20,676 bases of DNA from Patescibacteria group bacterium. Its GTDB lineage: Bacteria > Patescibacteriota > Minisyncoccia > UBA6257 > HR35. The stretch covers positions 1 to 20,676 of the forward strand of contig JANXCM010000006.1 in the NCBI GenBank assembly GCA_025060085.1, read 5' to 3'. The notes below the pieces were generated by a model. It was not told the origin of the DNA and did no database searches. It worked only from the letters and a program-made list of their open reading frames with translations. Below are positions 7,015 to 13,799 of this stretch, piece by piece (position 1 is the first letter of the stretch; every line of letters begins with the position of its first letter). The translations under genes and the position numbers were made by a program.

Positions 7015-7830
7015 ATGAAATTATTTGATACTCATTGTCATTTAAATATTCCTCCCTTAAAAGAAATTTATAACGAAGTTATTGAAAATGCTCAAAAAAA
7101 TGGAGTAAAGTATATTGTTATTCCAGGAACTAACTTTGAAGATTCTTTAACTGCATTAGAAATTTCAAATAAATTCGAAAATATCTATTGTGCTTTAGGT
7201 TTTCATCCTAATGAATTAATAAAAAGAGATTTAAGAGAGATAATTTTGGATTTAAATGAAATTAAAAAGTATTTAGAGGAAAAAAAGGTAATAGCTGTAG
7301 GTGAAATTGGGTTAGATAAAAAAAGGAGTAATTTGAAACTACAAAAAGAATTATTCCTTCTTCAAATTAAATTAGCTAAAGAATATAAAAAACCATTGAT
7401 TATTCATAATCGGGAAATGGGTGAAGAAATAATAAAAGTATTAAAAAAAGAATGGGATGAATTTTTTAGAGGGAAAATTGTCTTTCATTGTACTGAACCA
7501 GATGAAAAAATTTTAAAATTTGCTAAAGAAAAAAACATTTATTTAGGCTTTGATGGAGATTTAACCTATCGTGAAGATAAACAAAATTTTGTTAAAAAAG
7601 TTCCTTTAAATTTAATTGTTTTAGAAACTGATTCACCTTTCTTATTACCTGAACCATTAAAAACATTTGTTAAACATCAAACTCATACAGAAGAAATTAG
7701 GTTTTATCCTAATAAACCTGAAAATTTAATAATAATATTTAATTTTTTAGCTAATTTATTGAAAATGAATAGAGATTTATTAACAGAGAAATTATTTGAA
7801 AATAGTCTAAAACTTTTTGGTTTAAGATGA
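7015..7830 (+). CDS. tatD: TatD family metal-dependent hydrolase
   Basis: The 271-aa TIM-barrel hydrolase shows the ordered TatD motifs: FDTHCHLN with H7 and H9, CALGFHPNE (about residues 61-69), AVGEIGLD (about 94-101, metal-bridging Glu), PLIIHNRE (about 126-133), FHCTEPD (about 158-164), and LVLETDSPFLLPEP (about 201-214, the catalytic-site Asp). TatD proteins are two-metal DNases or 3'-5' exonucleases acting on DNA or RNA ends. Length is typical for the family. The serine/glycine of the usual HCFSG motif is replaced by TEPD, which is a divergent but not disabling loop. A leaderless promoter precedes it. Its TGA stop overlaps the ATG of the next gene as ATGA, so the two are coupled. Confidence 0.92.
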   Translation: MKLFDTHCHLNIPPLKEIYNEVIENAQKNGVKYIVIPGTNFEDSLTALEISNKFENIYCALGFHPNELIKRDLREIILDLNEIKKYLEEKKVIAVGEIGLDKKRSNLKLQKELFLLQIKLAKEYKKPLIIHNREMGEEIIKVLKKEWDEFFRGKIVFHCTEPDEKILKFAKEKNIYLGFDGDLTYREDKQNFVKKVPLNLIVLETDSPFLLPEPLKTFVKHQTHTEEIRFYPNKPENLIIIFNFLANLLKMNRDLLTEKLFENSLKLFGLR

Positions 7831-8321
7831 AAAAAGAAGAAGCAAAAGTTAACAATAATATTGAGTATGAAAAATACCTCCAAGAAATTATAGCTCCTTC
7901 CCAAGAAGATAAAAAAATAATTGAAGAACTTGAAAATTTAAAAAAGACTATAAAGGATGAAAGATTATTATTATTAATCACAGCGATAATTAATTTTTTG
8001 TCTGCTTCGATAGTTAAAGATGTATTTGAAAATCATAACCAAAGAAGAAAATTTATTTCTTTTCTACCTGAAGGTAAGGTAAAAAATTTGTTTTTAAATA
8101 ATCGATTAAGAGTAAATGTTTTCTTTCCTATTTTTCAAATTATAGAAACATATCAGCTTTTTTATAATGATAATGATTTTAGAGAAAAATTTGAAGAATT
8201 GTTTAATAGATCAAAAAATTACAATGAAATGACTTTAGAAGAAAAATTATTTTTTATAGAAGAAATAAGAGATTTATGTTTTGCCATTGCTGAAAAAATA
8301 AAAAGTCCATCAGAAAATTGA
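7827..8321 (+). CDS. Unknown 164-aa helical protein
   Basis: The protein is not recognised. It is predicted to be almost entirely alpha-helical: a charged N-terminal part (residues 1-50), one moderately hydrophobic helix LLLLITAIINFLSASIV (about 51-67), and further amphipathic helices. The hydrophobic helix is short and preceded by charged residues, so a soluble helical bundle is more likely than a membrane protein. It starts in an ATGA overlap with tatD and has no SD, implying translational coupling and perhaps a functional link with the nuclease. Its last codons overlap the terminator of the convergent gene 8326-8586. Function unknown. Confidence 0.7.
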   Translation: MKKEEAKVNNNIEYEKYLQEIIAPSQEDKKIIEELENLKKTIKDERLLLLITAIINFLSASIVKDVFENHNQRRKFISFLPEGKVKNLFLNNRLRVNVFFPIFQIIETYQLFYNDNDFREKFEELFNRSKNYNEMTLEEKLFFIEEIRDLCFAIAEKIKSPSEN

Positions 8322-8327
8322 TGGACT
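8292..8327 (-). terminator. Intrinsic terminator of the 8326-8586 gene
   Basis: Arms AGTCCATCA (8304-8312) and TGATGGACT (8319-8327) form a perfect 9-bp stem with a 6-nt loop. On the minus strand the stem begins at the stop codon of the 86-aa gene and is followed by a T-rich run (8303-8292). This is a classic Rho-independent terminator. It lies inside the last codons of the plus-strand gene 7827-8321. Confidence 0.85.
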
Positions 8328-8586
8328 AAGAATCATCGAAGAGGAGTTTTAGTTCGGAAATATTGATAAATCCCTCTTCGATAGCATGATTATCGCATAA
8401 CTCCCTTAAGCAAGGAGTTATGCGAAGAATATATTCTTCTCCATCGGGAGATAAATAGATATAAAAGTTACTCTTTTCCCTCTCGAGAAATCTACAATTG
8501 ATCTTTAAACAAAAGTCTTCAATCTCTTCCACGGGAGCTACTATATTACCATCCCCTAGAAGTAGATAATCAAAAATGTTGTTCAA
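8326..8586 (-). CDS. Small Cys4 protein of unknown function (divergent pair, member 1)
   Basis: This 86-aa protein starts at TTG (8586), chosen because GAGGTGAT lies 5 nt upstream on the minus strand, a strong SD. It has exactly four cysteines in two C-x4-C pairs (C26/C31 and C59/C64), compatible with a metal site or disulfides. It is acidic, without a signal peptide. It appears related to the divergent 92-aa neighbour: EEIEDFC matches EENDIDFC, CLRELCD matches CLRGDCD, and exactly 25 residues follow CLR in both. Codon use (CTC, GAG, AGG, CGC) and base composition differ from flanking genes. The coding region contains several long inverted repeats. It ends in its own terminator. Family and function are unknown to me; coding status is supported by the start/SD and intact frame. 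Confidence 0.72.
   Translation of the reverse strand: MNNIFDYLLLGDGNIVAPVEEIEDFCLKINCRFLEREKSNFYIYLSPDGEEYILRITPCLRELCDNHAIEEGFINISELKLLFDDS
8335..8439. repeat. Cluster of inverted repeats inside the 86-aa gene
   Basis: Three perfect structures sit side by side. ATCGAAGAGG (8335-8344) pairs with CCTCTTCGAT (8373-8382). TCGCATAACTCC (8393-8404) pairs with GGAGTTATGCGA (8414-8425) around a 9-nt loop. GAAGAATATATTCTTC (8424-8439) is a 16-bp palindrome touching the previous arm. Together with the terminator stem they would fold most of the 3' half of the message. Confidence 0.85.
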
Positions 8587-8662
8587 GTTTTATCACCTCT
8601 ATTTTTAATTACAAAATTTTTGTTTAAAATTAAAAGTACTGAACACTAAAAGGAGGTGAAGT
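8587..8662. promoter_or_regulatory. Divergent promoter region with dyad symmetry
   Basis: The 76 bp between the two small genes hold both SDs (GAGGTGAT on the minus strand, AGGAGGTG at 8651-8658 on the plus strand). Between them is a nested AT-rich dyad: TTTTAATT (8603-8610) opposite AATTAAAA (8628-8635), enclosing ACAAAA (8611-8616) opposite TTTTGT (8618-8623). TAAAAT at 8625-8630 could be the plus-strand -10. The dyad could be a shared operator controlling both genes, but short A/T palindromes are common in this genome. Confidence 0.45.
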
Positions 8663-8941
8663 ATGAACAGGCGACTGATTTTGTGTCTTAATCCTAGATT
8701 GGGAACAGCATTTATCACTCTCCGCGAAGAGAATGACATTGATTTCTGCGTCGGATTAGGCGACGTAGAAAGTCAATGTCTTTTTCATCGGGTAGCAGAA
8801 ATACTATATTATGACCCTGCCACCCAAAAACAAGGCAGGGCATTAATTTCATGCTGTCTTAGAGGGGATTGCGACGTTTGGCAATCGGAATATTTGAAAT
8901 TGTCTTTCATTATAAATTTCGATGAAAGTGAATTATTCTGA
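8663..8941 (+). CDS. Small Cys-rich protein of unknown function (divergent pair, member 2)
   Basis: This 92-aa protein begins at ATG preceded by AGGAGGTG with a 4-nt spacer, the best SD in the window. It has six cysteines (8, 29, 39, 64, 65, 70), including a CCLRGDCD motif shared in part with the divergent 86-aa protein; see that entry for the alignment. No signal peptide or membrane segment is evident. Three of its seven arginines use CGN codons, and CTG, CTC, GCC and TCG occur, unlike the AGA/TTA-dominated neighbours, so it may be laterally acquired or under different selection. Its coding sequence is largely made of hairpin arms. A purely structural RNA is an alternative, but the intact frame with SD favours protein. 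Function not known. Confidence 0.72.
   Translation: MNRRLILCLNPRLGTAFITLREENDIDFCVGLGDVESQCLFHRVAEILYYDPATQKQGRALISCCLRGDCDVWQSEYLKLSFIINFDESELF
8735..8934. repeat. Series of hairpins spanning the 92-aa gene
   Basis: Four consecutive inverted repeats occupy the coding sequence. The arm at 8735-8753 pairs with 8761-8780 (GACATTGA, then TTTCTGCGTCG; 19 nt against 20, one bulge and one mismatch, 7-nt loop). ATGACCCTGCC (8811-8821) pairs with GGCAGGGCAT (8834-8843) with one bulge. GATTGC (8867-8872) pairs with GCAATC (8881-8886). AATTGTCTTTCAT (8898-8910) pairs with ATGAAAGTGAATT (8922-8934) with two mismatches. AAGTGA (8926-8931) could alternatively pair with TCACTT (8947-8952) just past the stop. 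Confidence 0.8.
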
Positions 8942-9000
8942 TAAGCTCACTTAATCCCTTTGCCAAATGAACTGATCCCCTTTTTTCTTTTATTTTCTTT

Positions 9001-9006
9001 TATAAT
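9001..9006 (+). promoter_or_regulatory. -10 box of apgM
   Basis: A perfect TATAAT lies 10 nt before the ATG at 9017. Transcription would begin only a few bases before the start codon, and no SD is present, so the message is probably leaderless or nearly so. This supports 9017 as the start rather than the upstream in-frame TTG at 8960. Confidence 0.55.
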
Positions 9007-9016
9007 AAATTTTATT

Positions 9017-10222
9017 ATGAGGAAAATAATTTTTTTTCTTATTGACGGCTTAGCTGATTATTCTAATAATTTTACTCCTTTAAAATTAGCCAATAAACAA
9101 TTTTTAAATAGTATTAAAAATAATATTCATCTTTCCCATATTTATCCTGTTCCACAAAATTATTGGCCACAAAAAGGAAACTTTAGTATTAGTGGGATAG
9201 CTAATTTACATATTTTAGGGTATAAGATAAATTCAGAAAAATTTAAAAGAGGACCTTATGAAGCTATTGGAAGTAATATAGAATTCATAAATGGATGGTT
9301 AGCTTTTAGAGCTAATTTTGCTACTATAGATGAAAATTTAAGAGTAATAGATAGAAGAGCAGGGAGAAATATTTTTGGTTTTAAAAAATTAGTTAAAGAA
9401 ATAAATAAAATAGAATTTGAGATACCATTTAAATTTCATCACACTTCGGGACATAGGGGAGTATTAATTTTTAAATCTAAATTATCTGACAAAATTTCAG
9501 AAAACGATCCTTATGTTATTAAAAAAAGATTAAAGAAAATTAAACCTCTAAGTAAGGATAGTCTAACAATTAAAACATCTAAATTGATTAATAAATTTTT
9601 AGAATTGGTTTACAAAAAATTAAGTGAAAGCAAGATAAATCAAGAAAGAAAAAGGAAAGGCTTAATGGAAACTAATTGTTTATTAATCAGAGAAGCAGGT
9701 AATAAAATTTTGAAATTAAAAAATTTTTTTGAAAAATATGAATTTAAAAATGGAATTATTGTCGCTGCTAATGGCGTAGATAAAGGAACTTGTTTAAGTG
9801 TTGGTTTTAAAAAATATGATCTTGATTATCCTAAAAAAATTGAAGATGAATTTAAAAATGTTAAAAAAGCTCTTTACAAAATTTATAAAAATTACCAAAT
9901 TATTTATTGCCATTTTAAAAAAGCGGATGAATTTAGTCACGATAGAAATTTCAAGGGTAAGAAAGAATTCTTTGAAAAATTTGATAAATTTTTTAAAAAT
10001 ATTTTCCATTTAATTCAAAAAGATATAATTGTTATTACGGGTGATCATATTACCAGTATTAAAGATGGTCAACATAAATTTGGACCTGTTCCTTTTATTT
10101 TAATAAATTCAGCTTTAAAAAATAATCCTACTGAGATTAGTGAGATAGTTTCGATAAAAATGGGTCAATTGTTTAAGAATAATGCTAAAATTTGGCACTT
10201 TTTGAAAAAAAATGTTAGCTAA
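9017..10222 (+). CDS. apgM: Archaeal-type 2,3-bisphosphoglycerate-independent phosphoglycerate mutase
   Basis: This enzyme interconverts 3- and 2-phosphoglycerate in glycolysis. The 401-aa product from ATG 9017 begins MRKIIFFLIDGLAD, with the first metal-site Asp (D10) exactly where the alkaline-phosphatase superfamily needs it. Further ApgM motifs are a Ser-containing SISGIANLHILGY stretch, RGPYEAIGSNIEF, AFRANFATID followed by DRRAGR, ENDPYVI, DKGTCLSVG, HFKKADEFSHD, and VITGDHITSIKDGQHKFGPV near the C-terminus (metal-binding D-H and H). The nucleophile region reads SISG rather than the common GSD, a modest divergence. An in-frame TTG at 8960 would add 19 hydrophobic residues before the Rossmann-like strand and overlap the promoter, so I reject it. 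The gene overlaps argS by 11 bp. Confidence 0.9.
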   Translation: MRKIIFFLIDGLADYSNNFTPLKLANKQFLNSIKNNIHLSHIYPVPQNYWPQKGNFSISGIANLHILGYKINSEKFKRGPYEAIGSNIEFINGWLAFRANFATIDENLRVIDRRAGRNIFGFKKLVKEINKIEFEIPFKFHHTSGHRGVLIFKSKLSDKISENDPYVIKKRLKKIKPLSKDSLTIKTSKLINKFLELVYKKLSESKINQERKRKGLMETNCLLIREAGNKILKLKNFFEKYEFKNGIIVAANGVDKGTCLSVGFKKYDLDYPKKIEDEFKNVKKALYKIYKNYQIIYCHFKKADEFSHDRNFKGKKEFFEKFDKFFKNIFHLIQKDIIVITGDHITSIKDGQHKFGPVPFILINSALKNNPTEISEIVSIKMGQLFKNNAKIWHFLKKNVS

Positions 10223-11869
10223 AATTATAGAAAGAAATCTAAAAATTTTAGGCAGAGAATTATTGGGAAAAAATTTTAATTTTTTAAGGAATAATCTAAA
10301 AATTTCTCCTTGTGAAGATTTAAATTATGGTGATTATTATTCTAATTTTCTTTTTCTTTTGAGTAAAGAATTAAAAACGACCCCTAAAGATATATTTGAA
10401 AAAATTAAGACCAAATTACAAAAATTTCCTCTTATTAAAAATGTTGATATTTTTAATGGTTATTTAAATTTTTTTATTAAAAATATTTTTTTCAGGATTT
10501 TAAAAAAGTTCTTCTAAATAAAGAAAGTTTATTAAAAAATAATTTAGGCAGAAAGAAAAAATTGATTATTGAATATGTTTCAGCAAATCCAACTGGTCCT
10601 TTACATATAGGGAATGGTCGGGGAGCAGTTTTAGGTGATATCTTAGCTAATATTTTAAAATTTTCGAATTATAGAACAACGAAGGAGTATTATGTAAATA
10701 ATAGAGGTAATCAAATTGACCTTTTGATACGCTCTGTTCTATATCATCTTGGTAAATTAACTTATGAAGAGAATTTCTATCAGGGAGAATATTTAAGTAA
10801 ATTAGTTCAAGAAAATAAAAACATTTTACTGAAATTAACAGAGGATAAATTAAAAGATTATTTAATCAGATATATTTTGGATAAATTAATAAAGAAAACC
10901 TTAAAGAAGTTTGGAACTCAATTTGATAATTTTTATTTTGAAACTGATTTATATAAAAAAAATTTAGATAAGAAAGTTATTCAAATTTTAGAAAAGAAAA
11001 AATTAATTTATGAAAGTGAAGGAGCTTTATGGTTAAATTTAAAAATTTTTGGTGAAGAAAAAGATGAGGTTTTAATTAAAAAAAATAGGGAACCAACTTA
11101 TTTTTTCTCTGATATTCTTTACAATTATGATAAATTTTTTGTAAGAAAGTTTCATTATTCAATTATGATTGTTGGCGCTGATCATCATGATCATTTAAGA
11201 AGATTAAAAAAAACTTTTGAGCACATATTTAAAATTGAACCAAAAAGACTTAAGTTAATAGAATATCAAATTGTTCACTTATTAAAAGATGGCCAACCAT
11301 TTAAAATGTCGAAAAGAAAAGGAAAATTAGTTACTCTAGATGATCTCATTGAAGAAACAGGGATTGAACCAATCAGATTTTATTTTGCTAAATATTCTCC
11401 AGAAATGACTATTAATTTTGATATTGATTTAGTCAAAAAAGAAAATATTAACAATCAAGTTTGGTATCTTCTATATACTTATGCTCGTTTTAACCAAATT
11501 TTAAAGAAAGCAAAAGAAAAAAATTTTAAATTTGACTATAAAAAAAATATCAAAACTAATTTAGGGAATAGCTTTATTTACTTAATTCAAAAAGATAATT
11601 TTAAAAAAATTTTCAGAAGAATTAATCAATTTTCTGCCGTTGTTTTTGATGCTGCTTTAAGTTTAAAACAAAATTTGGTTATTAGTTATTTATTGAAATT
11701 AAGTGAAGAATTAAATAGTTTTTATGAAAAGGAAATTATTTTAACAGGAGAGCCTAAGGAAATAAGATTTAAAATATTGTTTATAAATTATATAAAGAAA
11801 ACATTAGAATTAGGATTTAATCTTCTTAATATAAAACCTAAAGAAAAATTGGATAATCCAAAAAGTTAA
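10212..11869 (+). CDS. argS: Arginyl-tRNA synthetase, interrupted by one frameshift
   Basis: The two frames together give a full-length ArgRS of about 552 aa that charges tRNA-Arg. The first frame (10212-10517) encodes the N-terminal additional domain, ending FNGYLNFFIKNIFF. The homologous sequence then continues in the -1 frame (QDFKKVLLNKESLLKNNLGR) without loss, joining at the T7 run 10486-10492. The second part carries YVSANPTGPLHIGNGRG (HIGH-type motif as H132-IGN), DHHDHLRR, FKMSKRKGK (KMSKS-type, from K365) and a helical DALR anticodon-binding domain. Uncorrected, the first frame stops at TAA 10515-10517. As argS is normally essential, an assembly error or mild recoding is likelier than decay. 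It overlaps apgM upstream and, by 60 bp, the convergent PAP2 gene. Confidence 0.9.
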
Positions 11870-12334
11870 AAGGAAAGTAAAAAAGCCTATTACTATACCG
11901 AAGAAAATATCTATTGGCCAATGTTTTAATGATAGCCAACTTAAAAGAGCAATCCAAATAGAGAGAATTAAAATTAATACTCCTAATTGAAGATTAGAAA
12001 GAAGAGTAGTGAAGCTGATTCCAAAAGATAAGGCGGTATGTTGAGAAGGAAAACTATCTAATTTTTGTTCGCTTAAGGAAATAAAGTAGTTAAAGGGTCG
12101 AATTGAAGGATAAAAATATTTAACCAACGATGTAAAACTAAAAGTCAAAATAACTACTAATATTAGTTCAATTAAATAAACTTTATTTAATTTTTTATAA
12201 GAAAAAAAATCTTTAATAATACTTCCAAGGCTTAAGATCAAAATTAAAATTAAAAAAACATCTCTTAATGAATCAAAAAAAATAAATATTTTATAATTAT
12301 CTTTAAAAAAAAGGTAAATGAATTCAGTTACCAT
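11810..12334 (-). CDS. PAP2-family membrane phosphatase
   Basis: The 174-aa protein has about five hydrophobic segments and the three PAP2 motifs: K72-x6-R79-P80, FPSQH with H99, and a third block with H138 and D142 (SLKHWPID). Such enzymes remove phosphate from lipid pyrophosphates or phosphatidic acid; next to an envelope operon, undecaprenyl-pyrophosphate recycling is a reasonable inference. In the third block the family normally has an Arg six residues before the nucleophilic His; here that position is S132, so a phosphate-binding residue appears lost. The start is supported by a minus-strand TATAAT exactly 7 nt upstream, and overlaps the divergent flippase gene by 17 bp. The 3' end overlaps argS by 60 bp. 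Confidence 0.85.
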   Translation of the reverse strand: MVTEFIYLFFKDNYKIFIFFDSLRDVFLILILILSLGSIIKDFFSYKKLNKVYLIELILVVILTFSFTSLVKYFYPSIRPFNYFISLSEQKLDSFPSQHTALSFGISFTTLLSNLQLGVLILILSIWIALLSWLSLKHWPIDIFFGIVIGFFTFLLTFWIIQFFFRFYIKKIKS

Positions 12335-12347
12335 TAATAAAATTATA
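12292..12347. promoter_or_regulatory. Interleaved divergent promoters
   Basis: A plus-strand TATAAT (12292-12297) precedes the flippase ATG at 12318 by 20 nt and lies inside the PAP2 reading frame. A minus-strand TATAAT (12347-12342) precedes the PAP2 ATG at 12334 by 7 nt and lies inside the flippase reading frame. The predicted starts (about 12304 plus, about 12335 minus) would make the two transcripts complementary over roughly 30 nt at their 5' ends. Support is motif position only. Confidence 0.5.
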
Positions 12348-13799
12348 AATTTATTTCTAAAAAATTTAACTGCTCAACAAATAATATTGAGAAATAGTTT
12401 TTGGATTGTTTTAGGTAAATTTATTGGTGGAATTTTGAGAGCATTATTAGTTATTTTTGCTGCTCGTCTATTGGGTGCTAGTGAATATGGTAGTTTTTCT
12501 TTAGCAATGAATTTTGTTTTAATTTTCTCTTTTTTACCTGAATTAGGTCTAACAGCTATTCTCACTCGCGAAATTTCTAAAGAAAAGGAGGAAGAAAGGA
12601 AACAAAAAATTTTCAATGACATTTTTATCTTATCTATAATTTTAAGTTTTCTTTCTTATTGTCTAATATTAATTTTGGGTAATATTTTTATTAAAGATTT
12701 TATCACCAAGGCCATTTTACCAATTTTAGCCTTGATGTTAATCTTTGATATTTTTAGAGAGTTTGCTTATGCTATTTATCGAGCAGAATTAAAAAGTGAA
12801 CTTCAGGGCATTTTTCACCTTTTAACTAATCTTATCCTCTTTATCGGTGGATTAATTTCTCTCTACTATTTTAGAAATGCTAATAATTTGGCTTTAGCTT
12901 ATTTATTTACTATATTTCTAGGATTTATTTTAAGTAATTTATTTATCTTTAAATACTTCCAAAAATTTAAATTCACTTTTAATTACAAAAATTGGTTATA
13001 CTACTTTAATTCTTCTTGGCCAATCGCTTTGGCTAATGCTCTTTATCTTTTTCTTCTTTTTATTGATACGCTTATTTTAGGCTGGTATTTTTCAAGTAAA
13101 GTAGTAGGTATTTACACTTCTTCTGTTAAAATTAATGAATTTTTAATAATTTTTCCTACAGGAATATCTTTAGCCCTTTTGCCTATGTTTTCAAAAAATT
13201 TATTTAATAAAGAAAAATTAAAAAATGACATTGAATTTGGAATAAAAATAAGCTATCTCTTAATTTTACCCTTAATATTTGGTGGTTTTATTTTTTCTCA
13301 TAATTTAATCCATATAATTTTTGGCTCCGAATATCTTACTGCTCATTATGCCTTAAAAATATTGATCCCATCATTAATTGCTAGTTCAATTTTTATGATT
13401 TTCTCTCAATTTTTAATCGCTATTAATAAAAGAATTGAATTATTATTCTACGAATTTGCAATTTTGTTAATTAATGTATTAGGAAATTTAATTCTTATTC
13501 CCCATTTTGATTTTATGGGAGCTGCTTATATGACAACAGTAAGTAATTTTTTAGCCTTTCTTTTAGGGTATTTTATTACCTCTAAATACGTTTATTTTAA
13601 CGTTTGGTATGGTCTAGATAAGCCCTTAATAAGTTCAACTCTTATGGTCCTAATTTTATTAATTTTCCGAGAAAATTTTTTTCTTTCAATTTCACTGGGC
13701 ATAATTTCATATTTGATCCTCTTAATCTTACTAAAGGAAGAAATTATAATTAAATTGCTAAAAAAATTATTTAGTAGCGATGGTCAGTTTAATAATTAG
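12318..13799 (+). CDS. Polysaccharide/lipid-linked oligosaccharide flippase (MOP superfamily)
   Basis: The 493-aa protein is hydrophobic throughout, with about 12-14 membrane segments, and has the Wzx/PST features: RNSFWIVLGKFIGGILRALL at the start of helix 1, AARLLGASEYGSFSLAMNF (the xxLGxxxYGxxxL pattern, about residues 47-65), LGLTAILTREISK, and a repeat-like second half beginning near WPIALANALYLFLLFID. Such proteins flip lipid-linked oligosaccharides or peptidoglycan precursors across the membrane; which one cannot be told from sequence. A weak AAGG lies 3 nt before the ATG. Its last 20 bp overlap the MurF-like gene, and the operon partners suggest a cell-wall or surface-glycan job. Confidence 0.9.
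   Translation: MNSVTINKIINLFLKNLTAQQIILRNSFWIVLGKFIGGILRALLVIFAARLLGASEYGSFSLAMNFVLIFSFLPELGLTAILTREISKEKEEERKQKIFNDIFILSIILSFLSYCLILILGNIFIKDFITKAILPILALMLIFDIFREFAYAIYRAELKSELQGIFHLLTNLILFIGGLISLYYFRNANNLALAYLFTIFLGFILSNLFIFKYFQKFKFTFNYKNWLYYFNSSWPIALANALYLFLLFIDTLILGWYFSSKVVGIYTSSVKINEFLIIFPTGISLALLPMFSKNLFNKEKLKNDIEFGIKISYLLILPLIFGGFIFSHNLIHIIFGSEYLTAHYALKILIPSLIASSIFMIFSQFLIAINKRIELLFYEFAILLINVLGNLILIPHFDFMGAAYMTTVSNFLAFLLGYFITSKYVYFNVWYGLDKPLISSTLMVLILLIFRENFFLSISLGIISYLILLILLKEEIIIKLLKKLFSSDGQFNN

Noticed and set aside
7704..7981. Two minus-strand open frames over tatD and the next gene
   Set aside because: They overlap each other and confident plus-strand genes; composition is that of reverse-complemented AT-rich codons.
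8960..9016. Longer apgM start at TTG 8960 adding a hydrophobic N-terminus
   Set aside because: The added segment precedes the conserved first strand and Asp, overlaps the TATAAT at 9001-9006, and has no SD; ATG 9017 fits the family.
9794..10013. Small open frames on both strands inside apgM
   Set aside because: They lie entirely within a confident gene and are low-complexity Phe/Ile/Lys peptides.
10493..10545. Downstream stimulatory hairpin or pseudoknot for programmed frameshifting in argS
   Set aside because: Only very weak A/T pairings are visible after the T7 run, so a homopolymer error stays the leading explanation.
12374..12622. Minus-strand open frame inside the flippase gene
   Set aside because: Antisense to a confident membrane protein with no recognisable domain.
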